Origin: Bacteroidota bacterium
GTDB lineage: Bacteria; Bacteroidota; Bacteroidia; Bacteroidales; UBA10428
Length of the DNA stretch: 64,000 bases
Reading direction: 5' to 3'
NCBI GenBank assembly: GCA_016699695.1
Contig: CP065006.1
Span: forward strand, 1,302,001 to 1,366,000
Below, piece by piece: positions 42,146-51,062 of the stretch; position 1 is the first letter of the stretch, and every line of letters begins with the position of its first letter. Under the pieces are notes generated by a model. The model worked only from the letters and a program-made list of their open reading frames with translations. It did no database searches and was not told the origin of the DNA. The position numbers and the translations under genes are program-made.

Positions 42146-43492
42146 CTATACACGTATACCAATTATTAATATATCATCTGTTTGATCTTCATCACCTTTC
42201 CAATTATAAAACCTGCTTTCAATCAACTCTTTTTGATTCTGCATTGATTTTCCATGAATGTCAAGAAGTAAATTTCTAAAATTGTTTTTCAAAAATTTCT
42301 TTTTATTCGTTCCAAATTGATCTTCGAACCCATCTGAACAGATATAGCAAACATCATTTGGTTCAACTTTTATAATTTGCGTTGTAAACGGATGTTCTTT
42401 GGGATATAATCCTATTGGCATTTTATCGGCTTTATATTCAATTATTTGATTGTTTTGTATTAAAAACAAGGAATTATTTGCTCCTGCAAAATGCAATGTT
42501 CCATTGTCTCTATTTAAACAACATATGGAGATATCCATTCCATAGTTCACATTACTCTTTGCATTTGGTTGGTTTAATGTGCTAATTACTTTTTCTCGTA
42601 GTTCATTCAAATAAACACTTGGTTGTGCATGAGGATTTTTTGACACAATTTCATTCAAAAAGGCGATGCCCAGCATACTCATTAATGCACCAGAAACTCC
42701 ATGCCCAGTGCAATCGGCTGCTACAATTATGCTGATATTTTCTATGGAATTAGCCCAATAAAAATCTCCACTCACAATGTCTTTTGGTTTATAGAAAACA
42801 AAATAATCCGATAGGATTGTGTTTAGGTATTTAGCATTTGGAAGCAAAGCCTCCTGAATGAATTCGGCGCTCTTAATGCTACTTACTATTTTATTATGCT
42901 GTATACTTAAGGTCTCCTTTTGTACTTGAATAACCATTGCCTCTTTATCATAATTCTCTTTTAAAAAGCTAACGATAAAAAAAATCAATAATAGGTCGAG
43001 TATAAAGAAAAACACAATATCCGATTGCCGGGCATCTTCGGAATGATGACCATGCATTACAAGAGAGTAGTAGTTATTTTCAAGAAAAAGCAGGATTCCT
43101 ATTGTAAATACAATTATGGCAATATAAAGTAAATGTCGCTTTTTGGGAGAAATGCAGATTACTCCGGCCGAAGCAGTAATAAACAAAAAAGGTGTTGCAC
43201 CTTGCGAACCTTCGTTTAAAAACCATACAACAGACAACAAAATACAGGATAAAAAAACAAATGCAAGTGCACTAAATTTTCGTTTAAAGCGAGAGTAATA
43301 ATAAAAAACAGAACAAATTATACCGCAAGCAATTATAACGCCTGTAAATAAAAAAGGCATTTTCAATGTAAAATTCCATACCGCTCCCATAACACATTGA
43401 AAAATTGTAATGAAAATTATTGCGTTGTAAACTCGGTTTTCGAATCTAAAACTGCTAAGATTTCCAAAAAGTGAATCCAGAATTATTTTCAT
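42146..43492 (-). CDS. Membrane-bound SpoIIE/PP2C-type protein phosphatase
   Basis: A 448-residue protein. Six or seven membrane segments fill residues ~20-180, a short coiled coil follows (~180-205), and a PPM/SpoIIE domain ends the protein (~210-448). Metal-binding motifs are KDIVSGDFYWA, VAADCTGHGVSGALMSM, CYICSDGFEDQFG and the last DDILIIG. Such proteins dephosphorylate anti-anti-sigma-type or chemotaxis-like partners. No anti-sigma or STAS gene lies next to it, so its target is unknown. Confidence 0.9.
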   Translation of the reverse strand: MKIILDSLFGNLSSFRFENRVYNAIIFITIFQCVMGAVWNFTLKMPFLFTGVIIACGIICSVFYYYSRFKRKFSALAFVFLSCILLSVVWFLNEGSQGATPFLFITASAGVICISPKKRHLLYIAIIVFTIGILLFLENNYYSLVMHGHHSEDARQSDIVFFFILDLLLIFFIVSFLKENYDKEAMVIQVQKETLSIQHNKIVSSIKSAEFIQEALLPNAKYLNTILSDYFVFYKPKDIVSGDFYWANSIENISIIVAADCTGHGVSGALMSMLGIAFLNEIVSKNPHAQPSVYLNELREKVISTLNQPNAKSNVNYGMDISICCLNRDNGTLHFAGANNSLFLIQNNQIIEYKADKMPIGLYPKEHPFTTQIIKVEPNDVCYICSDGFEDQFGTNKKKFLKNNFRNLLLDIHGKSMQNQKELIESRFYNWKGDEDQTDDILIIGIRV

Positions 43493-43587
43493 TATTCCAA
43501 TGTGTTAGTTTAAAATCTATTCTTTGAATTTACTAATTTATTGCAAGCTTTTAAACAAGTTCCAGAATTCGGACTTCCAATATTCTT

Positions 43588-44136
43588 TCAAAATCTATAT
43601 CCAAAAAAGAACATTGGTATGGGTGAAATATAAAATGAACCGCCATCAACCTCTTGAAAACTTTTGGGTTTAGGATTTATTATATGATATCCGGCAAACC
43701 ATTGAATATTAAAATGAAATGGAATTTTTGCAATCTTAAAATCAAATCGGTAACCTAAACGAATTTCGGAAGTGAGGCCAAAGCCATTATAGTCTTTATT
43801 CTCAACAGAATCGCTACAAATAAAGTATTGCGGGTCGAGTTGAAGCTCGGCATGGAGGTTTTGCCAAAAATATCGGCGATAGCCCAATTCCATGGTGTAA
43901 ATCTGTTCCGTTCCAGGATATTGAATAACATTCAGAACTGCAGGATTGGTATAGCTAGCCCCAAGTATTAGTTCATTTTTCTCGTTAACTATTTTACTAT
44001 ATTGAAGAATAAAAATATCACCCATCGGGCCAATATTGATAGAATTTGATGGATTAATTTCTAAACTATCATTTTGAGCTGATAGATTTACCAGGCAAAT
44101 AATTGAGAGAAAAATAAGTGAGATTTTTTTTATCAT
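43588..44136 (-). CDS. Secreted beta-barrel protein of unknown function
   Basis: The start at 44136 (MIKKISLIFLSIICL) gives a signal peptide ending LSAQ; the longer frame upstream adds an unlikely N-terminus. The 182-residue product has alternating aromatic strands (ELGYRRYFWQNLHAELQLD, IRLGYRFDFKIAKIPFHFN) and ends in FFGYRF, like a small outer-membrane barrel. No family name can be given with confidence. Confidence 0.7.
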   Translation of the reverse strand: MIKKISLIFLSIICLVNLSAQNDSLEINPSNSINIGPMGDIFILQYSKIVNEKNELILGASYTNPAVLNVIQYPGTEQIYTMELGYRRYFWQNLHAELQLDPQYFICSDSVENKDYNGFGLTSEIRLGYRFDFKIAKIPFHFNIQWFAGYHIINPKPKSFQEVDGGSFYISPIPMFFFGYRF

Positions 44137-44309
44137 TTTTCTATTTGTTTGTATAGTTATAATGACCGACAACAATTGATAAAACTCGCACAAAAATAAT
44201 TACCAATATCATTTTCTAATCGTTCACAACAGCCATTATCAGTGTTAAAATAAAACTAATAAGGCTATATAAATTTTTAGTTATATCTATTAGTAATTTT
44301 ATACAGATA

Positions 44310-45452
44310 CTAAAAAACAGGCACGGGAATATTTGCATAACGAATCTCATTTTGGGGGTATTGAATGAATATAATTTCTCCATTATTTGTATTAATCCAT
44401 ACCTCAACAATTGCACTGGTGAATTTGGTCTTGAGCAGAATTTCTTTCCCAACTATTTTTTCGTTGTTATCGACAATTGCCCGGGTGAAAATTACCTTAA
44501 TCAAGTTTTTATCTTTGCTGGCCCTGGCAAAATTGCAATCGATATTTTGAGGTATACACATCGGTATTTCAGAAATATAAAAGATATCGGCAGGCAACAA
44601 ATAGTTTATAAAATAGCTGTTGGGCTGATTTTTAAAAGGCTTTAGAATACTGTCTACTTTATTATTATTCAATGCAGTAGTTAATATTTCATTGATTAGT
44701 TTTTCATTGGTTTTGGTAATTGATAAGTTAACAGTATTGTCACTATAAGATACATATAGTGAGCTAACAGAACCTTTGCGAATTCCATTTGCAAGCACGA
44801 CCGAAAAAAATAACGACAATAAATAAAAGGTAGCATATAGAATGATTCTTTTTGTCCTGCTGAGGTTTTCTATCTGAATTCTTTGTATCCAGGGTAAACT
44901 AAATGGCAGAAACATAAATGTTCTATTCTTATAGACAGTATATGCTTCTCCAAACTTCGAAACACATTCTTTCTCTTCTATTTTTGCCAATAGAAAATAA
45001 ACGAAAAGCATAGTAATAAAGCTTATTAATACTAAATACCTTGGCCATATAAGCAACATACCAAAACTGCTTAAAATAAAGCCCGTATATTGCGGATGGC
45101 GTATAATGCTATACAAGCCTCTTGTAACTGCGCCTTTTTTTAGCAATTTGCAATAATAAACCTGCGAAGCGCCAACAATAAAAATGAATAAGCCCAACAC
45201 TAAAAATGACCAACCTAACGGGCTTAAAATATTGATCATTCCAGACTTTGAATCTTCTGAAATATGAGGTAAAAAGAAGTCTGTAAGCCACGACAATGCG
45301 GAAATATTGTTTATTAGATTAAGTCCGGGTTTATACACTGAATAAAAATAGATTGCAAAAGGGCTAGCCATGTAAAAGAACTCAAAGGCTATAAAAAAAT
45401 AAAATAGCGTTACAATCCAGAATGATTTTTTGGTGGCAAAATTTGTTCTCAT
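44310..45452 (-). CDS. ICMT/PEMT-like membrane methyltransferase with extra C-terminal domain
   Basis: A 380-residue protein. Membrane segments occupy residues ~12-215. The ICMT/phospholipid N-methyltransferase core motif is present: GLYSIIRHPQYTGFIL, then EEKECVSKFGEAYTVYKNR. A further membrane segment (~200-220) precedes a soluble C-terminal domain of ~150 residues (KTNEKLINEILTTAL... VEVWINTNNGEIIF) that I do not recognise. The methyl acceptor could be a lipid, a prenylated molecule or other small hydrophobic substrate. The extra domain makes it about twice the usual size. Confidence 0.82.
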   Translation of the reverse strand: MRTNFATKKSFWIVTLFYFFIAFEFFYMASPFAIYFYSVYKPGLNLINNISALSWLTDFFLPHISEDSKSGMINILSPLGWSFLVLGLFIFIVGASQVYYCKLLKKGAVTRGLYSIIRHPQYTGFILSSFGMLLIWPRYLVLISFITMLFVYFLLAKIEEKECVSKFGEAYTVYKNRTFMFLPFSLPWIQRIQIENLSRTKRIILYATFYLLSLFFSVVLANGIRKGSVSSLYVSYSDNTVNLSITKTNEKLINEILTTALNNNKVDSILKPFKNQPNSYFINYLLPADIFYISEIPMCIPQNIDCNFARASKDKNLIKVIFTRAIVDNNEKIVGKEILLKTKFTSAIVEVWINTNNGEIIFIQYPQNEIRYANIPVPVF

Positions 45453-45550
45453 TTATTGCAATTCTTTAACTGATACACATCATGATTTATATTGTCCGGT
45501 AAAAATTTACATCCTTGGGCTTAAGCCCTCGATTATTGCTTCATCTATTA

Positions 45551-45604
45551 CCCCTGGCTTAACTTAGCTCAGCGTTGTCACGAACGGAGTGAGTAACCCA
45601 GGGG
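45551..45604. repeat. Hairpin-forming intergenic element
   Basis: CCCCTGG (45551-45557) and CCAGGGG (45598-45604) enclose a 40-base loop containing CGAACGGAGTGAGT. The loop core recurs as CGAACGAAGTGAGT near 51515 in another intergenic region. Confidence 0.5.
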
Positions 45605-45640
45605 CTTTAGAATAAAACAAAAACGACATTCACTTTAATA

Positions 45641-47989
45641 TTAAAATTCTATTTTATAGCTTATCGAAGGAAATGGACTTCCATCGGTAACTTCCACAAC
45701 TGCATCCTTCTTATAATTATATTCTCTTGAAAAAGAGGTTGGGGAGAAAAGGCAATTGTTTATTTGAACCGACCAAATACTTGAATACTTAGGTTTGTTT
45801 TTCCTGAAATAAAAGCTTGCATCAGCCCGATAGTAAGATGGCCAGCTTTCTTCAAAAGCCCTGGTTTCGTCAGTAACAACCTCTTGTCTTTCTGAAGAAG
45901 CCACCTCATCCACAGGACTAATTCTATTGCCTCCTTTTAAATACAAGCGGCCACTTATACCAATTATGTTGTTGCTATTATTTCTTAACTTCCATTCCTT
46001 ACCTGCTAAAAGATTTGCTACGTAATTGTTATTGTAGGCAGTATTTCTTTCTACGCCATCGTCGCCGGTATATTTAGATTGAAACAGAGAAGCCGTGAAT
46101 AAATAGTAAAAGCCTTCTGAAAGATTTCTTTCCAATGTAACATCAACCCCATAGTTTCTTCCTTTTCCTGTACTAATTAACTCTTCGTTAAAAGTATGAT
46201 AATGCGGGATATTAATAATTGCAGTGGAGGTATTTTCAACTACAGGAATATTAGAAAGAATCTGGTAATAAGGTTCAACTTTAAATTTTGTTTTCTCACT
46301 AACCGACAGGTCGTAAGCCATTACAAAGTGGTGTGCCTTTGATAAATCTAAATCTTTATTCGGATAGCTTAACTGACCGTTTTCTTCTTTCTCGATAAAA
46401 TAAATATTAAAAAATTGAGTCTGACTATGCACTCCATAAGCCAAACTAAATGAATGTTTCGATGATTGATTCCATTTTAATCCAGCCCTTGGATCGATTG
46501 AATACTTCTTGTTTAAAGCTAAGTAAAGCGCATTTAAGCCAATTGTTGCAGTCACTCTTTCTGTCAGTTGGAATTTTGATTGGGTGAAAGCTTGCAAATA
46601 GGAGGTATTTCCAGTTGAATTCGAAACGCTTGAGAATGCGCCGCTTGAAATATTTGCCATTTCATAGTCGTAATCCACGAGGGTATAGGAAACTCCTGTC
46701 CTATTCGTATGTCGGTTGCTAAATTTATGGTTTATAAAAGATTTTGCGCTATATCTGTTTTCCAGAAAATTGAAATCAACTCTTGGGTCATAATTATAAT
46801 CCGAATTAAGAATATCTTCGGTTGTATGCTGGTAGTTATTAGAAGCTGTTAAGGATGTATGAATAAAACTTTTATTACCAACTATTATTTTATGTTTTAA
46901 AGATGCGGTTCCGCTTATAAAATCTGCATTCACATTTAATTTATCTTCTTCCGATTCCCAAGCTACTGAATCTTTTTCCGGAACTTGTGAAAAATTTGAA
47001 ATTCCACCAATAGCCCATAATGAAAAGGTTCCGGCTTTTTTGGTCGGAAAATTTAAATTAAAACATAAATCCTGGTATACAGGTAACCCACCGTCTGGCA
47101 AGAATGAGCTAACCAAGCCCATGGTTGAGTACCTGTAGTTGAATAAATACGATGCTTTAGCACCTTTTTTAAAAGGCCCCTCCGAGGCAACATCGATGCC
47201 CAATACTCCAACCTGAGCGGAATGCTCATACTTTTCGCTGTTTCCTGTTGTAAGCTTCATATCAAAAACACCGGAAAGAGCATTACCATATTCAGCAGGG
47301 AAAGCGCCGGTAAAGAAATCGGATGTACTTAACATGTTATTGCTGAACATTGTTATTGCTCCGCCTCCAAGAACCTCCGAATTTGAAAAATGACTGGGTG
47401 TTGGAACTTCAACTCCTTCGATTTGCCACAAAATACCGGTAGGAGAATTTCCCCTAACCATAATAGCATTCGATTCTATACCTCCATCGGTAGATACACC
47501 TGCAAAAGAGGATGCTAGTCGGCTTGGGTCGTCTAATCCTCCTGCATATCGTTTTGTCATTTCAACGTTTACACTTCTCCCGCTGATAAGGCTCATTGAA
47601 TTCATGGCTTCGCCTTTTGTTGAAGAGGCTTTTACCACAACTTCATTCAGAGACTTAAAATCTTCCATAAGTTCAACATTCAGCACTAATTCTTTGCCAG
47701 AACTCACTAGAACTTCTGGAATAATAATTTCTTTATACCCGATATAAGAGACTTTAAAATCGTATCGGCCTATCGGAACCCCGGTAAGTTTATAATTACC
47801 CTCAGTGTCGGTAGTCGACCCTATTAAAGGGTTGGAATTATTAATCACTATGGTTGCTCCTATTAAGGGGGCTTGCGATTCTTTATCTAAAATTACTCCT
47901 CTCACAATTTGAGTAATTGGTTGAGCATTGGCAAAATTGCACACAAATATCAGGTATGCTGCAATACTATAAATCTTGATAAGTTGCAT
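45641..47989 (-). CDS. TonB-dependent receptor with CarboxypepD_reg-like N-terminal domain
   Basis: A 782-residue outer-membrane receptor. Signal peptide 1-22 (ending FANA); CarboxypepD_reg-like domain at ~28-115 (GVILDKESQAPLIGATIV, GNYKLTGVPIGRYDFKVSYIGY); plug at ~115-230 (SGRSVNVEMTKRYAGGLDD, NAIMVRGNSPTGILWQIEG); 22-strand barrel to the C-terminal Phe. No SusD-like gene is adjacent, so it is not a classic Sus pair. It is divergent from a LytS/LytTR pair across a 253-bp region that holds a well-spaced promoter for this gene (48035-48065). Cargo unknown. Confidence 0.93.
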   Translation of the reverse strand: MQLIKIYSIAAYLIFVCNFANAQPITQIVRGVILDKESQAPLIGATIVINNSNPLIGSTTDTEGNYKLTGVPIGRYDFKVSYIGYKEIIIPEVLVSSGKELVLNVELMEDFKSLNEVVVKASSTKGEAMNSMSLISGRSVNVEMTKRYAGGLDDPSRLASSFAGVSTDGGIESNAIMVRGNSPTGILWQIEGVEVPTPSHFSNSEVLGGGAITMFSNNMLSTSDFFTGAFPAEYGNALSGVFDMKLTTGNSEKYEHSAQVGVLGIDVASEGPFKKGAKASYLFNYRYSTMGLVSSFLPDGGLPVYQDLCFNLNFPTKKAGTFSLWAIGGISNFSQVPEKDSVAWESEEDKLNVNADFISGTASLKHKIIVGNKSFIHTSLTASNNYQHTTEDILNSDYNYDPRVDFNFLENRYSAKSFINHKFSNRHTNRTGVSYTLVDYDYEMANISSGAFSSVSNSTGNTSYLQAFTQSKFQLTERVTATIGLNALYLALNKKYSIDPRAGLKWNQSSKHSFSLAYGVHSQTQFFNIYFIEKEENGQLSYPNKDLDLSKAHHFVMAYDLSVSEKTKFKVEPYYQILSNIPVVENTSTAIINIPHYHTFNEELISTGKGRNYGVDVTLERNLSEGFYYLFTASLFQSKYTGDDGVERNTAYNNNYVANLLAGKEWKLRNNSNNIIGISGRLYLKGGNRISPVDEVASSERQEVVTDETRAFEESWPSYYRADASFYFRKNKPKYSSIWSVQINNCLFSPTSFSREYNYKKDAVVEVTDGSPFPSISYKIEF

Positions 47990-48034
47990 GATTCTCAGTT
48001 TTAGTTTTATGAATTTTTAAAAGTATTTCCTGAG

Positions 48035-48065
48035 CAAAACTATAGCCTGGTATAGGGCGAGGCAA
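48035..48065 (-). promoter_or_regulatory. Promoter of the TonB-dependent receptor
   Basis: On the minus strand TTG (48065-48063), 20 nt, then TAGTTTTG (48042-48035), an exact TAnnTTTG. About 45 bases of leader follow before the ATG. Confidence 0.58.
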
Positions 48066-48190
48066 CTTTTTTCGATAGATAAACAAAAGAGGCTGTGAAA
48101 TGAGCTAGAAGCGGCATAAATGACATATTTGCTATTCAACTTGGTAAAGCTGTCGTTTACCCTGAAGAATTGCATTTGGTCGAAAATGAT

Positions 48191-48219
48191 TTTGGAGTAT
48201 TATTTAAAAAGTACTTTTG
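48191..48219 (+). promoter_or_regulatory. Promoter of the second LytS/LytTR pair
   Basis: TTTG at 48191-48194 and TACTTTTG at 48212-48219 (exact TAnnTTTG), 17 nt apart, slightly shorter than in the other examples. The ATG is 24 bases downstream. Confidence 0.48.
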
Positions 48220-48242
48220 TATGGTAGTTTTAAACTTTCAAA

Positions 48243-49313
48243 ATGAGATTAATGAATCAGGTGAATAATAACAATAAGGTTTTTTCGAGAAAAAGTATAC
48301 AGCATATTCTCTTTTGGATTCTGATTCTTACAATAGAAGTTTTCACCTATTTCGAAGAATCCTCTTCAAATCTGACTTCTTCGAGTGCAATTTGGCAGCA
48401 TATATTAAGAGTTGTGTTTTCAGCCATAGCAACTTATATCAACTACCTTATACTAATCCCTGTTTTTCTAAGAAAAAGTAAGTTTATCCCATTCGTACTT
48501 TGCAATGTTGTAAACCTTGTCATTTTTAGTTTCCTTGTTTTTATTGTGGCAGTTACAAGTTATGTAAATGGCAATTTGCAAAATGGTGGAATTTTAGAGC
48601 ATCATATTATCTATACATTTTCTATTTTGTATGCACTGTTTTTTATTGTTGCTTCTACTATGTTTTATTATGCTCAGGAATGGAATAAACTTAAAGATAT
48701 AGCCAGCAAACTAATAAGGATAGAGAAAGAAAAAATCGAATCGGAACACAATGCTTTAAAGGCTCAATTGAATCCTCATTTCCTTTTTAATACACTCAAT
48801 AATATTTATGCTTTAAGCTTAGCGAAATCGGACAATACGCCAAAAATAGTTTTAAAGCTTTCTGAATTAATGAGCTATATTTTATATGAATGCAAAGAAG
48901 AATTTGTTCCTGTGCAGAAAGAAATTGATTTTTTAAAAAACTACATTGAGTTGGAAAAAATTCGGACTAAGAATACTCAAATTGAGTTTAATTGGGATGG
49001 GAATAGTGCTGATTTAAAGATTGCTCCCCTCTTATTTATCCCTTTTGTCGAAAATTCATTTAAGCATTCCAGAACCGATTCTGATATTTCCACCATTACA
49101 ATAAAATTGCATACCGACAGCCAATCTGTTCTGCACTTTTACTGCAAAAACAACAAGGGAAACCAAAAAACTTCTGTTGAAGAAAAATACAAAGGGGTTG
49201 GCATCGAAAACGTAAAAAAAAGACTTGCCTTGCTTTATCATCAGAACCACCAACTACTAATAAGTGATGAGCCTTATAGCTATAAAGTTGAATTGGACAT
49301 AAACTTAAAATAA
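48243..49313 (+). CDS. LytS-family sensor histidine kinase (second pair)
   Basis: A 356-residue kinase with four membrane segments (~20-38, 52-75, 82-108, 122-143), a coiled linker with IEKEKIESEHNALKAQ, the phospho-accepting His in LNPHFLFNTLNNIY (H179), the N-box PFVENSFKHS and GVGIENVKKRL. The start could also be the ATG at 48252. It has the same layout as the kinase at 7526-8614 and is followed after 10 bp by its own LytTR regulator. Divergent from the TonB-dependent receptor. Confidence 0.93.
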   Translation: MRLMNQVNNNNKVFSRKSIQHILFWILILTIEVFTYFEESSSNLTSSSAIWQHILRVVFSAIATYINYLILIPVFLRKSKFIPFVLCNVVNLVIFSFLVFIVAVTSYVNGNLQNGGILEHHIIYTFSILYALFFIVASTMFYYAQEWNKLKDIASKLIRIEKEKIESEHNALKAQLNPHFLFNTLNNIYALSLAKSDNTPKIVLKLSELMSYILYECKEEFVPVQKEIDFLKNYIELEKIRTKNTQIEFNWDGNSADLKIAPLLFIPFVENSFKHSRTDSDISTITIKLHTDSQSVLHFYCKNNKGNQKTSVEEKYKGVGIENVKKRLALLYHQNHQLLISDEPYSYKVELDINLK

Positions 49314-49323
49314 CAGCGTTATT

Positions 49324-50052
49324 ATGAAGCTGAAATGTATAATTGTTGACGATGAACCTCTTGCCAGAGGGGTAATTGAAACCTATCTGAAAGAATTCGA
49401 TTTTATCGAAACGGTTGCAAGCTGCAACAATGCCATGGAAGCTCTAAACTATTTGAATAAAAGCACTATAGACATCCTTTTTTTGGATATCAACATGCCA
49501 AAAATTGATGGCCTGAGTTTTTTAAGAACTTTGAAATCAGCTCCACAGGTTATTATCACTACGGCTTATAGAGAATATGCCATTGAAGGATTCGAACTTG
49601 ATGTAGTCGACTATTTATGCAAACCATTTTCATTCGAACGTTTTTTAGTAGCCGTCAATAAAGCAATAGGCAGAATAAAAGCAAAAACAGAAAATTACAG
49701 GATTTCAAATTCTTTAGCTGCAGAGCCAAACATAACAAAACATGCGGAATCTTATCTATTTGTAAAATCTGAAAAGAAAACCTACAAAATTGAGCTGGAT
49801 GAAATTCTATTCGTAGAAGCAGTTGGTGACTATATTAAAATAATCTCTACTGGTAAATCATTAATTTGTTATATGTATTTAAAAGAAATTGAGTTGATGC
49901 TGCCAGCTAATTTGTTTCCAAGGGTTCACCGTTCGTTTCTGGTTTCGTTGTCGAAAATAGACTCCGTAGAAGGCAACCAAATTAAAATCCGAGAGTCAAT
50001 TATCCCCATTGGAAGGAGGTATCGCGAAAATTTTATTTCCCTTTTGTCTTAA
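49324..50052 (+). CDS. LytTR-family response regulator (second pair)
   Basis: A 242-residue regulator: receiver domain with IVDDEP, phospho-acceptor Asp in FLDINMPKIDG, TTAYREYAIEGFELDVVDYL and KPFSFERFL; LytTR domain at ~140-242 with VKSEKKTYKIELDEILFVEA, RVHRSFLVSLSKI and PIGRRYRE. Close paralogue of the regulator at 8629-9330. The neighbouring receptor gene is the natural candidate target. Confidence 0.94.
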   Translation: MKLKCIIVDDEPLARGVIETYLKEFDFIETVASCNNAMEALNYLNKSTIDILFLDINMPKIDGLSFLRTLKSAPQVIITTAYREYAIEGFELDVVDYLCKPFSFERFLVAVNKAIGRIKAKTENYRISNSLAAEPNITKHAESYLFVKSEKKTYKIELDEILFVEAVGDYIKIISTGKSLICYMYLKEIELMLPANLFPRVHRSFLVSLSKIDSVEGNQIKIRESIIPIGRRYRENFISLLS

Positions 50053-50173
50053 CCTTCAATTCAAAAAAATCTACAGGAATTATTATTGTAAATACCTACA
50101 ACCTATATATCAAGTAAGAATATTTTAATAGCAATTGTATTAGTAAACATTGTAAAAAACTATTGGACAAACC

Positions 50174-50212
50174 GGTTATAAAAAACCCCGCAAGAAATTA
50201 ATCTTGCGGGGT
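50174..50212. terminator. Terminator hairpin between convergent genes
   Basis: Perfect 11-bp stem ACCCCGCAAGA / TCTTGCGGGGT (50185-50195, 50202-50212) with AATTAA loop; T-run on the minus side. It serves the CBM lipoprotein gene and perhaps the regulator gene. A decayed relative lies at 38001-38038. Confidence 0.88.
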
Positions 50213-50243
50213 ATAAAATGCATTCGTTAAAAAACAGTATTGC

Positions 50244-51062
50244 TTATTGCAAAATATAGTTCTTTTTAAAATTGTTGTCCCACATTTCAACTCCGTTGGC
50301 TTTGTATACCACTGCAGCCTGAACTTTAGTAGTTCCTGATACAAAACCCGGAAGTGGAATGTTGGTATTTTTCCATATTTCAACATTGGGTTGACCTGGA
50401 TTCACTGCAGCATAAGTCGCGCTGGCTCTTTTACTGGTTACCCAGTTATCGGTAGTATAAACCAGTGTTACTTCTTTCGAATAGGCAATATTTTGCACAT
50501 ACCCCCAAAAAGCGATTGAATAACCGGTTGTAGGTCCACCTTGCAATTGAACTTTAGCATCGACCATGGTTTCGCCACCTAACAGGAAATCGTTCACAAA
50601 TTCATATCCCACGCCGCCATACATTTTATAATTATTACCAGAATTGTTGTCCCAGTAATCAACGCCATTTACACGGTATTTGAAACAAAACTCAATCACG
50701 GGCATATTATACCTTGTGAAAGGAGCTGAAGCTGTGGCAAATTTCCATATTTCGTTGCCATCGTCCAGCGTGGTGAAGTAAGACGCACTTGCATCTACCC
50801 ATGCTCCCGAAGCTATGCGATACCGAACAATTACCTGTTTGGTATAAGCTACATTTTTGACTTTAATAAAACCTACGGCTTTGTAATAAGAAGTTCCTGC
50901 AGGAGTCTCGAGATTGGCCTGATGCAAGATAACCATTGCGCCGGCACTTTTTTCTGAAAGAGTTTCGGTATTTACCTTGCCTACCAGTTCGTCGTTGCTT
51001 TCTTTGCTGCAAGCTGCAAATAGTATTGCAATGATGAGAACAATAAAATAATTCTTTTTCAT
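50244..51062 (-). CDS. Lipoprotein with two CBM21-like carbohydrate-binding domains
   Basis: A 272-residue lipoprotein with lipobox LFAAC (Cys18). Two tandem domains of ~110 residues share one pattern: VKNVAYTKQVIVRYRI ... YRVNGVDYWDNNSGNNYKMY, and VQNIAYSKEVTLVYTTDNW ... YKANGVEMWDNNFKKNY. The V-x-N-x-A-x-x-K-x-V motif and the WDNN...NY end are those of CBM21 starch/glycogen-binding modules. No catalytic domain is attached. It may hold glucan at the cell surface for the nearby receptor; that link is inferred from position only. Confidence 0.82.
   Translation of the reverse strand: MKKNYFIVLIIAILFAACSKESNDELVGKVNTETLSEKSAGAMVILHQANLETPAGTSYYKAVGFIKVKNVAYTKQVIVRYRIASGAWVDASASYFTTLDDGNEIWKFATASAPFTRYNMPVIEFCFKYRVNGVDYWDNNSGNNYKMYGGVGYEFVNDFLLGGETMVDAKVQLQGGPTTGYSIAFWGYVQNIAYSKEVTLVYTTDNWVTSKRASATYAAVNPGQPNVEIWKNTNIPLPGFVSGTTKVQAAVVYKANGVEMWDNNFKKNYILQ

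Noticed and set aside
44216..44452. 78-codon hydrophobic minus-strand frame overlapping the ICMT-like gene
   Set aside because: It is in a different frame over the C-terminus of a well-supported gene.
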